Shown: piece after piece, positions 54,380 through 64,000 of the stretch
Layout: each line of letters begins with the position of its first letter
Position numbering within the stretch: position 1 is the first letter of the stretch
Source of the DNA: Steroidobacter gossypii
GTDB lineage: Bacteria > Pseudomonadota > Gammaproteobacteria > Steroidobacterales > Steroidobacteraceae
Assembly (NCBI RefSeq): GCF_016801985.1
Contig: NZ_JAEVLS010000009.1
Span: 62,001-126,000 of the forward strand
Reading direction: 5' to 3'
DNA length: 64,000 nucleotides
Made by a program: the position numbers and the translations under genes
Notes under the pieces: generated by a model
The model's database searches: none
What the model was told of the DNA's origin: nothing
Seen by the model: only the letters and a program-made list of their open reading frames with translations

Positions 54380-54411
54380 CCCGCTGTCGGGCCCCCCTTT
54401 CGAGGAGAGAC

Positions 54412-55284
54412 ATGGCTAGCATCCACTCCCGGGCCACGGCCCGCCTCATGCTTTCGCCAGCGGTGATCCTGCTGCTGGTCTGGATGGCCGCTCCCCTGGT
54501 CATGACGCTCTGGTACTCGTTGCACGACTATCAGCTGCTCATGCCGCGTGGCAATCCGTTCCTCGGACTGGAGAACTACGCCTACTTCCTGAGCGACCCG
54601 GGGTTCCTGCAATCGATCGGCAATACTTTCATGTTGGTGATGGGCGTGTTGTTGATCACTGTGGTCTGCGGCGTTGGGCTCGCGCTGTTGCTCGATCAGC
54701 CCATGTACGGCCGAGGCGTCGTGCGCGTGCTGGTGGTGGCGCCATTCTTTGTCATGCCCACGGTCTCGGCGCTGGTGTGGAAGAACATGTTCATGAATCC
54801 GGTGAACGGACTGTTCGCGTGGATGGCGCAAATGTTCGGAGCGGACGCCATCGACTGGCTGGCGCAGGTGCCGCTGCTGTCGCTCACCTTGATCGTCGCA
54901 TGGGGCTGGTTGCCGTTCGCAACGCTGATTCTGCTCACGGCGCTTCAATCACTCGATACGGAGCAGAAGGAAGCGGCGGAGATGGACGGTGCGAACGCAT
55001 GGGCCCGATTCCTTCACATCACGCTGCCGCATCTGTCGCGCGCGATCACTGTGGTGATTCTGATCCAGACCATCTTTCTGCTGTCGCTGTTCGCCGAGAT
55101 CTTTGTCACCACCAATGGCGGGCCGGGCACTCAGAGCAGCAACCTGGCCTATCTGGTGTATTCGCATGCGCTGCTGCGTTTCGACGTCGGCAGCGCGTCG
55201 GCCGGTGGCGTGATCGCGGTGGTGGCGGCGAACATCCTGGCGCTGTTGCTCATGCGCCTGGTGGGCAAGAGTCTGGAGGTCTGA
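54412..55284 (+). CDS. ABC sugar/polyol permease, MalF-like
   Basis: A 290-residue inner-membrane permease with six hydrophobic segments and the EAA loop that contacts the ATPase (EAAEMDGANAWARFLHITLPHL). GAGGAGAG precedes the ATG. One base separates it from the next permease gene. Confidence 0.9.
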   Translation: MASIHSRATARLMLSPAVILLLVWMAAPLVMTLWYSLHDYQLLMPRGNPFLGLENYAYFLSDPGFLQSIGNTFMLVMGVLLITVVCGVGLALLLDQPMYGRGVVRVLVVAPFFVMPTVSALVWKNMFMNPVNGLFAWMAQMFGADAIDWLAQVPLLSLTLIVAWGWLPFATLILLTALQSLDTEQKEAAEMDGANAWARFLHITLPHLSRAITVVILIQTIFLLSLFAEIFVTTNGGPGTQSSNLAYLVYSHALLRFDVGSASAGGVIAVVAANILALLLMRLVGKSLEV

Positions 55285-55285
55285 A

Positions 55286-56119
55286 GTGACGGCGCGCGCA
55301 ACCGACCGCCAGCGCAAGCTGGCCTTCACCTTCGTTGCCTGGGCCGTGGCGACGTTGATCTTCTTTCCCATTCTGTGGACCGTGCTCACGTCGTTCAAAA
55401 CCGAAGCCGACGCCGTGGCGATCCCGCCGAAGTTCCTTTTCTTCGACTGGACCACCGACAACTATGCGGAAGTGTGGGAGCGCACCGACTATCTGCGGCA
55501 CTTTCGCAATTCCGTGATCATTTCACTTGGTTCCTCGCTGATCGGTCTGTGCATCGCCATTCCCGCCGCGTGGGCCCTGGCGTTCTCGCCAACGCGGCGC
55601 ACGCGCGGCGTGCTGATGTGGATGCTGTCGACCAAGATGTTGCCGGCCGTCGGCGTGCTCGTGCCGATCTATCTGCTGTTCAAGCGCGCCGGTCTGCTCG
55701 ACACCCGCACCGGCCTGGTGATCGTGCTCATGCTCAGCAATCTGCCCATCATGGTCTGGATGCTGTTCACGTACTTCAAGGAGATTCCTCGGGACATCCT
55801 CGAAGCGGCGCGCATGGATGGGGCGACGCCCGGCCGCGAACTGCTGCATATTTTGACGCCCATGGCGTTGCCTGGCATCGCCTCGACGCTGCTGCTCAAT
55901 GTCATCCTGGCGTGGAACGAATCCTTCTGGACGTTGAATCTCACCGCGGCCAGCACCGGCCCGCTGACCGCATTCATCGCTTCGTTCTCGGCGCCCGAAG
56001 GGCTGTTCTACGCGAAGCTGTCCGCGGCCTCGACGCTGGCGATCGCGCCCATCGTGATCCTTGGCTGGCTGTCGCAGAAACAACTGGTGCGCGGCCTGAC
56101 GTTCGGCGCGGTGAAATAG
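55286..56119 (+). CDS. ABC sugar/polyol permease, MalG-like
   Basis: A 277-residue inner-membrane permease. Its EAA loop is [25 protein letters not shown]. It starts with GTG after GGAGG inside the end of the previous gene and pairs with the MalF-like permease. Confidence 0.9.
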   Translation: MTARATDRQRKLAFTFVAWAVATLIFFPILWTVLTSFKTEADAVAIPPKFLFFDWTTDNYAEVWERTDYLRHFRNSVIISLGSSLIGLCIAIPAAWALAFSPTRRTRGVLMWMLSTKMLPAVGVLVPIYLLFKRAGLLDTRTGLVIVLMLSNLPIMVWMLFTYFKEIPRDILEAARMDGATPGRELLHILTPMALPGIASTLLLNVILAWNESFWTLNLTAASTGPLTAFIASFSAPEGLFYAKLSAASTLAIAPIVILGWLSQKQLVRGLTFGAVK

Positions 56120-56129
56120 GGGAGCCACG

Positions 56130-57152
56130 ATGACCAGCATTGCACTGAAGAATGTTTCCAAGCGCTATGGCGCACACGAGGTCATTCCGGGACTCGACCT
56201 CGAGATCGAGGCGGGCGAACTGGTGGTGTTCGTCGGCCCTTCGGGCTGCGGCAAGTCGACGTTGCTGCGGTTGATCGCGGGGCTGGAGGATGTGAGTTCC
56301 GGTCAGTTGCTCATCGACGGTCGCGACGCCACCCGGCTGCCGCCGGCGCAGCGCGGCCTCTCCATGGTGTTCCAATCGTATGCGCTGTATCCGCACATGA
56401 GCGTGCGCGACAACATCGCGTTCCCGCTGAAGATGGCGCGCCGGAGCAAATCTGTGATCGAGCGCAAGGTGAACGATGCCGCGCGCGTGCTGAACCTGCA
56501 GGAATATCTGGATCGCAAGCCGCGGGAGCTTTCAGGCGGTCAGCGCCAGCGTGTGGCCATCGGTCGCGCCATCGTGCGCGAGCCGGTCGCATTCCTGTTC
56601 GACGAGCCGCTGTCGAATCTCGACGCCGCTCTGCGCGTCAACATGCGCATGGAGATCGCCGGGCTGCACCAGCAACTCGGCGCGACCATGATCTACGTAA
56701 CACACGACCAGGTCGAAGCGATGACACTCGCCGACCGTATCGTGGTGTTGAACGCCGGCAGAGTGGAGCAGGTCGGCACGCCGTTGGAACTCTATCGCAG
56801 TCCCGCCACGCTGTTCGTCGCGGGCTTCATTGGCTCGCCGCGCATGAATCTGCTCGGCGGCTTCGAGGCGCGCCAGTATGGCGCAGCCACGATCGGCATA
56901 CGCCCCGAGCACGTGGCGCTCTCGAGCAGCGAGGGTCGCTGGCGCGGCAAGGTGAGTCTCGCCGAGCATCTCGGTTCCGACACGTTTGTTTATGTGGATG
57001 TCGACGGTTTGGGAACGATCACCGTTCGCACCACCGGCGATGTCGATGTGCGACCTGGCGATTCACTCTGGGTGACGCCTGAGGAGACCTGCCTGCATCG
57101 TTTCGACGAGCACGGCCGGGCCATCCGCCAAGGACCCCCTCAACGCCACTGA
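56130..57152 (+). CDS. ABC importer ATPase, UgpC/MalK-like
   Basis: A 340-residue ATPase that powers the importer. Walker A is [13 protein letters not shown]-loop [14 protein letters not shown], signature [15 protein letters not shown], Walker [17 protein letters not shown], switch His in [14 protein letters not shown]. The C-terminal TOBE-like region begins about residue 235 ([13 protein letters not shown]). Confidence 0.92.
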   Translation: MTSIALKNVSKRYGAHEVIPGLDLEIEAGELVVFVGPSGCGKSTLLRLIAGLEDVSSGQLLIDGRDATRLPPAQRGLSMVFQSYALYPHMSVRDNIAFPLKMARRSKSVIERKVNDAARVLNLQEYLDRKPRELSGGQRQRVAIGRAIVREPVAFLFDEPLSNLDAALRVNMRMEIAGLHQQLGATMIYVTHDQVEAMTLADRIVVLNAGRVEQVGTPLELYRSPATLFVAGFIGSPRMNLLGGFEARQYGAATIGIRPEHVALSSSEGRWRGKVSLAEHLGSDTFVYVDVDGLGTITVRTTGDVDVRPGDSLWVTPEETCLHRFDEHGRAIRQGPPQRH

Positions 57153-57183
57153 AGGCATCAACCCACAGAGGTGACGAATCCTG

Positions 57184-59418
57184 ATGATCAATTTTCTCGG
57201 CAAGCGAATCGAAAGCGCCATCTTCGACATGGATGGCACCATGTTCGACACGGAGCGGTTGCGTTTCCAAACCATCCGCCAGGCTTCAGTGGAGCTGGCG
57301 GGCCGGCCGATCGAGGATCGCACGCTGATCGGCTCCCTGGGGCTGAGCGCGGTGCGGGCCGAGGCTCTCGCGAAAGAGCATTACGGCGAGGACTATCCCT
57401 ATCGCGAGATCCGCCGTCGCGCCGATGAGCTGGAGCTCGAGCACGTGCGAACTCACGGTGTACCGGTGAAGGTCGGTCTGTTGCAGGTGCTGGAGCGGCT
57501 TCGCCGCAGCGGTCTCACCATGGCCGTGGCGACTTCCAGTCGCCGCGCCATCGCCGAGGAATATCTGATCAATGCCAATGTTCTGAAGTACTTCGACATC
57601 ACCGTGTGCGGCGATGAAGTGCAACGGGGCAAGCCCAACCCGGAGATCTTCCTGCGCGCCGCCGCCGAGCTGAGCCGCTCGCCGGAACATTGCCTGATGG
57701 TGGAGGACTCGGAGAACGGCCTGCTGTCGGCCAGCGACGCCGGTGGCCAGCCGATCCTGATTCACGACATCAAGCCGCCGCGTCCGGAGATCGAAGCGCG
57801 TGCGTTCCGCAGCTATCCGAGCATGTTGGACTTCCTGTCCGATCTCGCGGGCTGCGTGCCGAAGCTCGGCGTGCCGGCGGTGACTGATCCGTTTCCGCAA
57901 GCGATCAATCAGATGCGCGTCGGCATCCACGGTTTCGGCGCGATGGGCGGCGGTTATCTCACGCAAGTGTTCTCACATTGGGATGGCTATACGCGCCCGT
58001 GCGAAATCGTCGGTGTGACCGGGGATCGCTTGCTGCACGATGCGGTCAATGCTTTCGGCAAGATCAGTGTGCGCTATGGCAAGTATGCGTTCGATCAGAC
58101 CATCGATCGGCTGCGGCTGATTCACATGGCCGACGAGGACGCCATCGTGAAGATGTATTGCGACTCGTTGATTGTCGGTCTCGCGTTGCCAGAGCAGGCC
58201 ATCCGGCAACAAGCGCGCTTGATTGCGCGCGGCTTGCTGCGCAGGTTCGAGCAAGGCTTGGGCGAGTTGACCATCCTAGTGGTGCTCAACAAAGTCGGCG
58301 GCGCGAGCTTCGTCCGTAGGCACATCGAGGCGGCGCTGCTCGGGCTGACCAGCTCGGCGGAATGCGCGAAGATTCTGTCGAACACGCATTTCTCGGAGTC
58401 GGTGGTGAGTCGCATCGTCACGCGCCTCGGGCGTGAGTCGCTGCTGCGGCAGTTGCGGATCAAGACCGAGCTGTTCGAAAAGAATCTGGCCGAGGCGCAC
58501 AAGGCCGATGACGCGGCTGCGCAGGCGCCGGGCGATGTGGCGCATCCGGAGATCGAGCGGCGCGTCAGTCTGTTGCGAGACGCGTCGCGTCCGGCGCAGG
58601 CGCTCAGCGATCTGCACCTGATCCTGTTCAATAGCGAACCCGACATGCTGCTGTATGCGCAAGGCGGCGGGGCGGTGCTGCGCCAGTTACGGCAGGTGAA
58701 GACGGTCGAGGATATTGCCCAGATCCAGACGATCAAGAATCGCCTCTGGAACGGCACGCATGCCATCGTGGCCTGGTATTCGAGCCTGCTCGGCTACTCG
58801 ACCATCGGACGTGGCATGGGCGATGAACGGGTCGTGGCGCTGGTCCAGCAGCTGATCGAAAACGAGATCAAGCCGGCGCTGCTGCGAGAGACGCCGGAGC
58901 TCGAAGGCGTGATCACCATGCTGATGCGACCGTTCATCGAGCGTTGCCGCTCCTCGTTCAAGGACCCGTGCAAGCGGGTGGGACGCGATCCGTTACGCAA
59001 GCTGCGGCGGAGCGAGCGCATCCTCGGCAGCATCGCGCTTGCGCGCAAACACGGCATTGCCACGCCGGGGCTGGAGTTCGCCATTGCGCTTGCGATTCGT
59101 TATGCGTTGAGCGATGAGGCCCACGAGGATCTGGAATGCGAACTGATCCGGGGGATCTACTCGCGTACGCCGAGCGTCGAGGCGGTGCTGACCTATCGTG
59201 GCAGCTACAACGGTCATCCGTATCAAGGTCTCGATCCGGTGGCGGATGCTTCGTTGATCGCAGCAGTGACGGATCATTTCGAGAAGCTCGCTGATCGGAA
59301 CAGTCCGCATTGGCAATGGCCGCTGGCGGCCAGGCGACGCTTCACGGATAATCGCGACCTCGAATCCACCGCGGCGGCGAACGACGCCATCATTCCCGTG
59401 ACCGCGTGCGCCTCGTGA
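57184..59418 (+). CDS. HAD phosphatase fused to mannitol-1-phosphate dehydrogenase-like domain
   Basis: A 744-residue two-part enzyme. Residues about 1-220 are a HAD phosphatase of the beta-phosphoglucomutase group (FDMDGTMFDTE, ATSSRRAIAEE, GDEVQRGKPNPEIF, MVEDSENGLLSA). From about 245 a mannitol dehydrogenase-type Rossmann domain begins (VGIHGFGAMGGGYLTQVF) followed by a helical C-terminal domain. The same fusion in Acinetobacter (MtlD) makes mannitol from fructose-6-phosphate via mannitol-1-phosphate; that role is inferred here. The gene follows a polyol-type ABC importer, 31 bases after the ATPase gene. Confidence 0.85.
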   Translation: MINFLGKRIESAIFDMDGTMFDTERLRFQTIRQASVELAGRPIEDRTLIGSLGLSAVRAEALAKEHYGEDYPYREIRRRADELELEHVRTHGVPVKVGLLQVLERLRRSGLTMAVATSSRRAIAEEYLINANVLKYFDITVCGDEVQRGKPNPEIFLRAAAELSRSPEHCLMVEDSENGLLSASDAGGQPILIHDIKPPRPEIEARAFRSYPSMLDFLSDLAGCVPKLGVPAVTDPFPQAINQMRVGIHGFGAMGGGYLTQVFSHWDGYTRPCEIVGVTGDRLLHDAVNAFGKISVRYGKYAFDQTIDRLRLIHMADEDAIVKMYCDSLIVGLALPEQAIRQQARLIARGLLRRFEQGLGELTILVVLNKVGGASFVRRHIEAALLGLTSSAECAKILSNTHFSESVVSRIVTRLGRESLLRQLRIKTELFEKNLAEAHKADDAAAQAPGDVAHPEIERRVSLLRDASRPAQALSDLHLILFNSEPDMLLYAQGGGAVLRQLRQVKTVEDIAQIQTIKNRLWNGTHAIVAWYSSLLGYSTIGRGMGDERVVALVQQLIENEIKPALLRETPELEGVITMLMRPFIERCRSSFKDPCKRVGRDPLRKLRRSERILGSIALARKHGIATPGLEFAIALAIRYALSDEAHEDLECELIRGIYSRTPSVEAVLTYRGSYNGHPYQGLDPVADASLIAAVTDHFEKLADRNSPHWQWPLAARRRFTDNRDLESTAAANDAIIPVTACAS

Positions 59419-59550
59419 TCCACTGACTGGTATTTCAATCCTGCTGACGTAGCGGCGTTGCTTCGCATCGCCGCCGCGTCAATTCTCCAAACTCTCACAT
59501 ACGCGTTGACGCGCGTCCACCCGGCGCGTCCATACATCCCCGTTTATCTC

Positions 59551-61026
59551 ATGTTGAAATCTCTGCACCAGGAGTGGTTCGCCAATGTTCGCGGCGATCT
59601 GCTCTCCGGCACCGTCGTCGCACTCGCGCTCATTCCCGAAGCGATTGCATTCTCACTGATCGCGGGCGTCGACCCTAAAGTGGGACTGTATGCCTCATTC
59701 GCCATCGCCGTCGTCATTGCGTTTGCGGGCGGTCGGCCCGCCATGATCTCGGCGGCAACCGGCGCAATGGCGCTGGTGATGGTGACGCTGGTGAAGGAGC
59801 ACGGATTGCAGTACCTGCTGTTCGCCACGCTGCTGACGGGCGTATTGCAGATCATCGCCGGTGTGCTCCGCCTGGGCTCGCTGATGCGCTTCGTGTCGCG
59901 GTCGGTGATCACGGGTTTCGTCAACGCGCTCGCCATCCTGATCTTCATGGCGCAACTACCCGAGCTGGCCGGAGGCAACTGGATGGTCTACGCGATGGTC
60001 GCGGCCGGGCTCGCCATCATCTATTTATTTCCATACCTCACGCGTTCCATACCCTCGCCCCTGGTGTGCATCGTCGTACTCACCAGCATCGCCATCTGGC
60101 TGGATGTAGACGTGCGTCGCGTCGGCGACATGGGAGAGCTGCCGGATGCCTTGCCGATCTTCCTGTTGCCGCAAGTGCCGCTCAACTGGGAGACCTTGCT
60201 GATCGTGCTGCCCTATTCGGTGACGCTTGCCGTGGTGGGCTTGCTCGAGTCGCTCATGACCGCCGCCATCGTCGATGACTTCACCGACACGCCGAGCAAC
60301 AAGAACCGCGAGTGCGCCGGCCAGGGCGTCGCGAACATCGCCTCCGGCCTGTTGGGCGGCATGGCTGGCTGCGCCATGATCGGCCAGTCGGTGATCAACG
60401 TGAAGTCTGGCGGTCGCGGCCGGCTGTCGACCCTGACGGCGGGCGTGTTTCTGCTGGTGCTGATCGTGTTCCTGAGCGACTGGGTGGAGCGCATCCCGAT
60501 GGCCGCGCTGGTGGCCGTCATGATCATGGTTTCGATCGGCACGTTCCGGTGGGACTCGCTGCGCAATCTGCGCGTGCATCCGAAGAGCTCGAGCATCGTG
60601 ATGATCGCCACGGTCGTGGTGGTAGTGTTCACCCACGATCTGGCCAAGGGCGTGCTGGTCGGGGTCCTGCTGAGCGGCGTGTTCTTCGCTCGCAAGGTCG
60701 GGCAGGTGCTGCATGTGGATTCCAGCACCGCCGATGCGGGCAAGGCCCGCAGCTATGTGGTCGCCGGTCAGGTGTTCTTCGCGTCGGCCGATGCGTTTGT
60801 CAAAGCGTTCGATTTCAAAGAAGCGATCGAGCGAGTGCGCATCGATGTGTCGCGCGCGCATTTCTGGGATATCACTGCGATCACCGCGCTTGACCGGGTC
60901 GTGCTGAAGTTCCGCCGTGAGGGCACGACAGTCGACATCGTCGGCATGAATGAAGCGAGCGCGACGCTGGTCGGCAAACTTGCGGTGCATGACAAACCCG
61001 ATGCCGAGCGCCTGGTGGGGCACTGA
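59551..61026 (+). CDS. SulP-family anion transporter
   Basis: A 491-residue transporter with about ten membrane segments ([47 protein letters not shown]) and a C-terminal STAS domain (about 385-485, [25 protein letters not shown]). Substrate could be sulfate or bicarbonate. The ATG at 59551 is preferred over an upstream TTG. It converges on rnfE, 17 bases apart. Confidence 0.88.
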   Translation: MLKSLHQEWFANVRGDLLSGTVVALALIPEAIAFSLIAGVDPKVGLYASFAIAVVIAFAGGRPAMISAATGAMALVMVTLVKEHGLQYLLFATLLTGVLQIIAGVLRLGSLMRFVSRSVITGFVNALAILIFMAQLPELAGGNWMVYAMVAAGLAIIYLFPYLTRSIPSPLVCIVVLTSIAIWLDVDVRRVGDMGELPDALPIFLLPQVPLNWETLLIVLPYSVTLAVVGLLESLMTAAIVDDFTDTPSNKNRECAGQGVANIASGLLGGMAGCAMIGQSVINVKSGGRGRLSTLTAGVFLLVLIVFLSDWVERIPMAALVAVMIMVSIGTFRWDSLRNLRVHPKSSSIVMIATVVVVVFTHDLAKGVLVGVLLSGVFFARKVGQVLHVDSSTADAGKARSYVVAGQVFFASADAFVKAFDFKEAIERVRIDVSRAHFWDITAITALDRVVLKFRREGTTVDIVGMNEASATLVGKLAVHDKPDAERLVGH

Positions 61027-61043
61027 CGGGTAAGCGGCGTGTC

Positions 61044-61727
61044 TCAGGCGCTGTCTTGCTTTCGGCGAGACAGCCAGTTACGAGCGGCGATCAGCAGCCC
61101 GAGCGAAATGAATGCGCCGGGCGGCAGCATGGCGAGCAGGAAGCCCATGTCGACGCTGAAGACCGCGAGCTCCATGCGTTCCGCCCAGCTTCCCAACAGC
61201 GCGCTCGCGCCATTTAACAGCGAGCCGCGGCCGACGAGTTCACGAGCGAAGCCGAGCGCGAGCAGACTGAGCGCGATGCCGATGGCGATTTGCACGCTGC
61301 GTGCGATGGCTTCGCCGCGGGTTCGGTCGGGCGCCTGTATGTCGTCGATCACGACGATGTTCACGGCCAGCAAGGACAGGAAGACGCCGAACGACTGTCC
61401 CAGGTCGTGAAAGAAAGCCCGCATCAACAACTCGGCCGCGGTCACCAGGCCGGCGGTGATGAGCAGGCTCGCCGGCAGCACGATGCGATCGTCGACCCAG
61501 CGGCGAATGCCGCCCATGAGCAGGGTCGCGAGCGGAAGCAGAATCAGAACGACGCCGCTGAAGCCCACGGCCTTGACGACCGTGTCGCTGACGGCGAGTA
61601 AAGGACACAGCGCGAGCAACTGGATCGTGCTGTTGAATGCGACGGGGCTGCGATCCATGTGAGCTCTGCGCTCGGCGCCGCCGCCCGGCGCAACATGGGT
61701 GACCATGTTCGGATCCGGCGTGCTCAT
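61044..61727 (-). CDS. rnfE: Rnf electron transport complex subunit E
   Basis: A 227-residue membrane subunit of the ion-pumping or SoxR-reducing Rnf complex: NSTIQLLALCPLLAVSD, FGVFLSLLAVNIVVI and PPGAFISLGLLIAARNW. The N-terminus is longer than usual by about 20 residues. Its ATG overlaps the rnfG stop. Confidence 0.92.
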   Translation of the reverse strand: MSTPDPNMVTHVAPGGGAERRAHMDRSPVAFNSTIQLLALCPLLAVSDTVVKAVGFSGVVLILLPLATLLMGGIRRWVDDRIVLPASLLITAGLVTAAELLMRAFFHDLGQSFGVFLSLLAVNIVVIDDIQAPDRTRGEAIARSVQIAIGIALSLLALGFARELVGRGSLLNGASALLGSWAERMELAVFSVDMGFLLAMLPPGAFISLGLLIAARNWLSRRKQDSA

Positions 61728-62362
61728 TGCGGCTTGCCGTCCTGATACAAGCGATCCTCGTTGCCCCGGTAGTACTCCAACGTGCGACGCACTGCTTTTA
61801 CGATTGCGCGCGGGGTGATGGTGGCGCCAGTGAACGCGTCAAAGTCGCCGCCATCGCGACGCACGCTCCAGCGCTGCTGTGGCGGATTGCTCAGCGACAA
61901 TCCGCGGAAGCGATCGAGCCAGCCGGCGTCGCGATTTTCGAACGCATCGCCCAAGCCCGGGGTTTCATTGTGGCGGATCACCTGCACGCCGAGCAGCTGG
62001 CCGCCCGGCGCGATCGCCACCAGCAGTTCCAGCGGACCGCGATAACCGTCCGGTGCGATCGAGCGGAGGGCGACTGCAACCGGCGCTCCTGCCTTGCGCA
62101 TGCGATAGGCCGTCACCGGGCCCGCCGTGCCGAGCAAGTCGGGCGCGCTGACTTCAGTCGTATCGGTCAGCGGATCGTTGTCGTAGTTCTGAGGCGCAAC
62201 GAGCGCGTCCAGATGTTCCTTGATCCACGCTTCCTGATTGCGCGCGATGCGCTCGCGGGTGACGTTTGCGATCACGACCAGCCCAATCGTAAACACCGCG
62301 GCGATGATGGCCAGGGTCGCCGCGGGGCCGGCGATGTTGCGCTTGTCAGCGGGCGTGGCCAT
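61724..62362 (-). CDS. rnfG: Rnf electron transport complex subunit G
   Basis: A 212-residue periplasm-facing subunit with one N-terminal membrane segment and a covalent FMN site at the Thr of FTGATITP. NETPGLGD is also conserved. It overlaps rnfD by 17 bases and rnfE by four. Confidence 0.93.
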   Translation of the reverse strand: MATPADKRNIAGPAATLAIIAAVFTIGLVVIANVTRERIARNQEAWIKEHLDALVAPQNYDNDPLTDTTEVSAPDLLGTAGPVTAYRMRKAGAPVAVALRSIAPDGYRGPLELLVAIAPGGQLLGVQVIRHNETPGLGDAFENRDAGWLDRFRGLSLSNPPQQRWSVRRDGGDFDAFTGATITPRAIVKAVRRTLEYYRGNEDRLYQDGKPQ

Positions 62363-63383
62363 AGATGCGAGGAATCGTATAACGATCGATCAGCGGCACG
62401 GATAGGTTCATCAGCAGCACGGCGAACGCGACGCCGTCCGGATAGCCGCCCCACGTCCGAATGACGTAGGTCAGCAGGCCGATGCCTGCACCATAGATCA
62501 GCCGACCGCGATCGCTGGTCGCCGCCGAGATCGGATCGGTGGCGATGAAAAACGCGCCGAGCACGCTCGCGCCCGAGGTGAGATGAAAGATAGGGCCCGC
62601 GTAGGCGCCGGGATCGACGACGTACATGAACGAGGCGCACACGACGATGGCGCTCAACATGGCGACCGGAATGTGCCAGCGAATGACCCGAAGCGCGAGC
62701 AGCGCGATGCCGCCCGCGAGCGTCGCAAGATTGATCCATTCCCAACCACGCCCGCCCCACGTGCCGAAGATCGGCGCCGCCTGCGCTTCGGCCATGGTCA
62801 TGCCCATGTTCAAATTCGTGCGTAGTGCATCGAGCGGCGTCGGCGAGGTGACTGCATCCCACGTCAAGCGCGATGGCAGCGAGCCGGTGAGAATGGTGCT
62901 CAATGTTTCACCGACTGTGAGTTTGACCTGCTCGATCTCCATGCCCGCCGGCGGCAGCCATTGCAGCAGTTGCACAGGAAACGAAACCAGCAGCACGGCG
63001 TAACCCACCATCGCGGGATTGAACGGGTTCGCGCCCAGGCCGCCATACAAATGTTTGGCGAGCAGGATGGCGAACGCCGTGCCGCTCACGATGAGCCACC
63101 AAGGCGCAAGCGGCGGCAAGCACAGCGCCAGCAAAATCGCTGTGAGAATGGCGCTGCCGTCTGTCAGGAACGGCGCCACGGGTTTGCGCCTCAGTCGCAA
63201 CGCCACCGCTTCGGCGATCAGCGCAGTCACCGATCCCAGCGCAATCTGCACCAACAGCCCGACACCGAAGAACGCAACGTGCAGAACCACCGTCGGCACA
63301 AGTGCATAGATGACGATGCGCATGACGCGCGCCACGCCCGTGTGCGCGACGACGTGCGGTGCGGGTGCGGTGCCGAAGGTCAT
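62346..63383 (-). CDS. rnfD: Rnf electron transport complex subunit D
   Basis: A 345-residue membrane subunit. The FMN-linking Thr region reads VTSPTPLDALRT, where SGATPL is usual, so Thr is kept but its neighbours differ. NPAMVGYAVLLVSFP and GAFFIATDPISAAT are other family motifs. Its ATG overlaps the rnfC stop. Confidence 0.92.
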   Translation of the reverse strand: MTFGTAPAPHVVAHTGVARVMRIVIYALVPTVVLHVAFFGVGLLVQIALGSVTALIAEAVALRLRRKPVAPFLTDGSAILTAILLALCLPPLAPWWLIVSGTAFAILLAKHLYGGLGANPFNPAMVGYAVLLVSFPVQLLQWLPPAGMEIEQVKLTVGETLSTILTGSLPSRLTWDAVTSPTPLDALRTNLNMGMTMAEAQAAPIFGTWGGRGWEWINLATLAGGIALLALRVIRWHIPVAMLSAIVVCASFMYVVDPGAYAGPIFHLTSGASVLGAFFIATDPISAATSDRGRLIYGAGIGLLTYVIRTWGGYPDGVAFAVLLMNLSVPLIDRYTIPRIYGHAR

Positions 63384-64000
63384 GATGAGGACGGTCCGAT
63401 CTTCGGGCGTCGCTTCTCAGCGAGCTTCGCACGATGCTCCGCTTCCAGGCGCTCAAGACGAGCATTGCGAGCGTGGAAACGGGCGCGAGCGGCGTCGGCA
63501 TCGCGGCGGCTGTCGAGCTCGCGGATCAGCACTGGCTTGGTTTCGCGAAAGCGCTCGGCGAGTGGGATCTGGCTCGGACACACGAAGTCGCAGCAGCCGC
63601 ATTCGATGCAATCGAGCAGGCCATGGCGCTGCAACTGCTCGCTGTCGTATGGATGCAAGTACCAATGCAACTGTTGCGGAAGCAGATAAGCCGGGCAGAC
63701 ATACGAGCAGGCGCCACAACGAATGCACGGCATCTCGGCGCCGCGTGGCTGCAGATCGAGCGCCGAGGCGGCGACGATGCAGTTGGTCGCTTTGATCACG
63801 GGCAGATCGTCATGAGGCAGCGGTGCGCCCATCATGGATCCACCCATGATCAGACGTGACATCCGCTCCGTATAACCGCCGCCGTCTGCGATAAGGCTCG
63901 CAAACGGTGTGCCGATGCGTGTCTCGAGATTGGCCGCGTCACGTACGCCGTCACCGGTGACGGTGACGATGCGACTGATCAACGGCTGACGATCGCGAAT
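63380..64000 (-). CDS. rnfC: Rnf electron transport complex subunit C, C-terminal part (cut by window end)
   Basis: The last roughly 205 residues of RnfC; the frame is open to the window edge. Two 4Fe-4S clusters are visible: CIRCGACSYVCP and CIECGCCDFVCP. An Arg/Ala-rich helical tail ends it. It is the first visible gene of the overlapping run C, D, G, E; A and B should lie to the right. Confidence 0.93.
   Translation of the reverse strand: MRDRQPLISRIVTVTGDGVRDAANLETRIGTPFASLIADGGGYTERMSRLIMGGSMMGAPLPHDDLPVIKATNCIVAASALDLQPRGAEMPCIRCGACSYVCPAYLLPQQLHWYLHPYDSEQLQRHGLLDCIECGCCDFVCPSQIPLAERFRETKPVLIRELDSRRDADAARARFHARNARLERLEAEHRAKLAEKRRPKIGPSSS

Noticed and set aside
1-64000. CRISPR array, tRNA, rRNA or prophage
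   Set aside because: No spaced identical repeats with unique spacers, no cloverleaf or rRNA signature and no phage genes were recognised; the 13-bp array lacks spacers.

Overview
The window reads as chromosomal DNA of a GC-rich gammaproteobacterium. It has Rnf complex genes, class I fumarase, endonuclease III, a DUF1841 protein, LuxI/LuxR quorum sensing and FecI/FecR/TonB-receptor regulation. A Steroidobacter-like or Xanthomonadales-like host is an inference from this mix; no rRNA, tRNA or other taxonomic marker was seen.

Left part (1-12954): the end of a TonB-dependent receptor faces a 48-codon lasso-type precursor gene (715-861) that has no processing genes beside it. Then come a LytS/LytTR two-component pair, a membrane-anchored quinone-oxidoreductase-like enzyme, a nuclease-exonuclease-helicase fusion, a Yip1-like membrane protein, and a quorum-sensing block (luxR, a perfect palindrome, luxI, phytanoyl-CoA-type dioxygenase, GntR regulator).

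Core region (13081-26949): two related ECF sigma genes and three FecR anti-sigma genes lead to a complete STN-domain TonB receptor. Convergent to it lie the lasso cyclase, the fused RRE/leader peptidase, a roughly 13-bp tandem repeat array, and a second lasso-type precursor (24305-24439). The two precursors share the leader end DLGDAxVETKQ, but their cores differ. Both have Gln where Gly is expected at core position 1, and both have Asp ten residues on. The best reading is a split two-precursor lasso system with cell-surface signalling through paralogous receptors. A small gene and an Atm1-type ABC half-transporter run divergently from it.

Middle (26983-47928): a RAYT-like protein with a damaged HUH motif, NUDIX hydrolase, VanZ-like protein, zinc alcohol dehydrogenase, a two-subunit molybdenum hydroxylase, a palindrome-rich intergenic mosaic, an exported GH3 glycosidase, a large CheW-domain protein, CheY with a CheZ-like partner, an acyl-CoA ligase, an OmpA-family protein and its divergent regulator.

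Right part (47970-64000): MAPEG protein, fumarase, DUF1841, a short-chain dehydrogenase and nth on the minus strand. On the plus strand is a polyol-type ABC importer operon ending in a phosphatase-mannitol-1-phosphate-dehydrogenase fusion, then a SulP transporter. The rnfE, G, D and C genes (C cut by the window end) follow on the minus strand. The plus-strand block separates rnf from nth, which are adjacent in many gammaproteobacteria.
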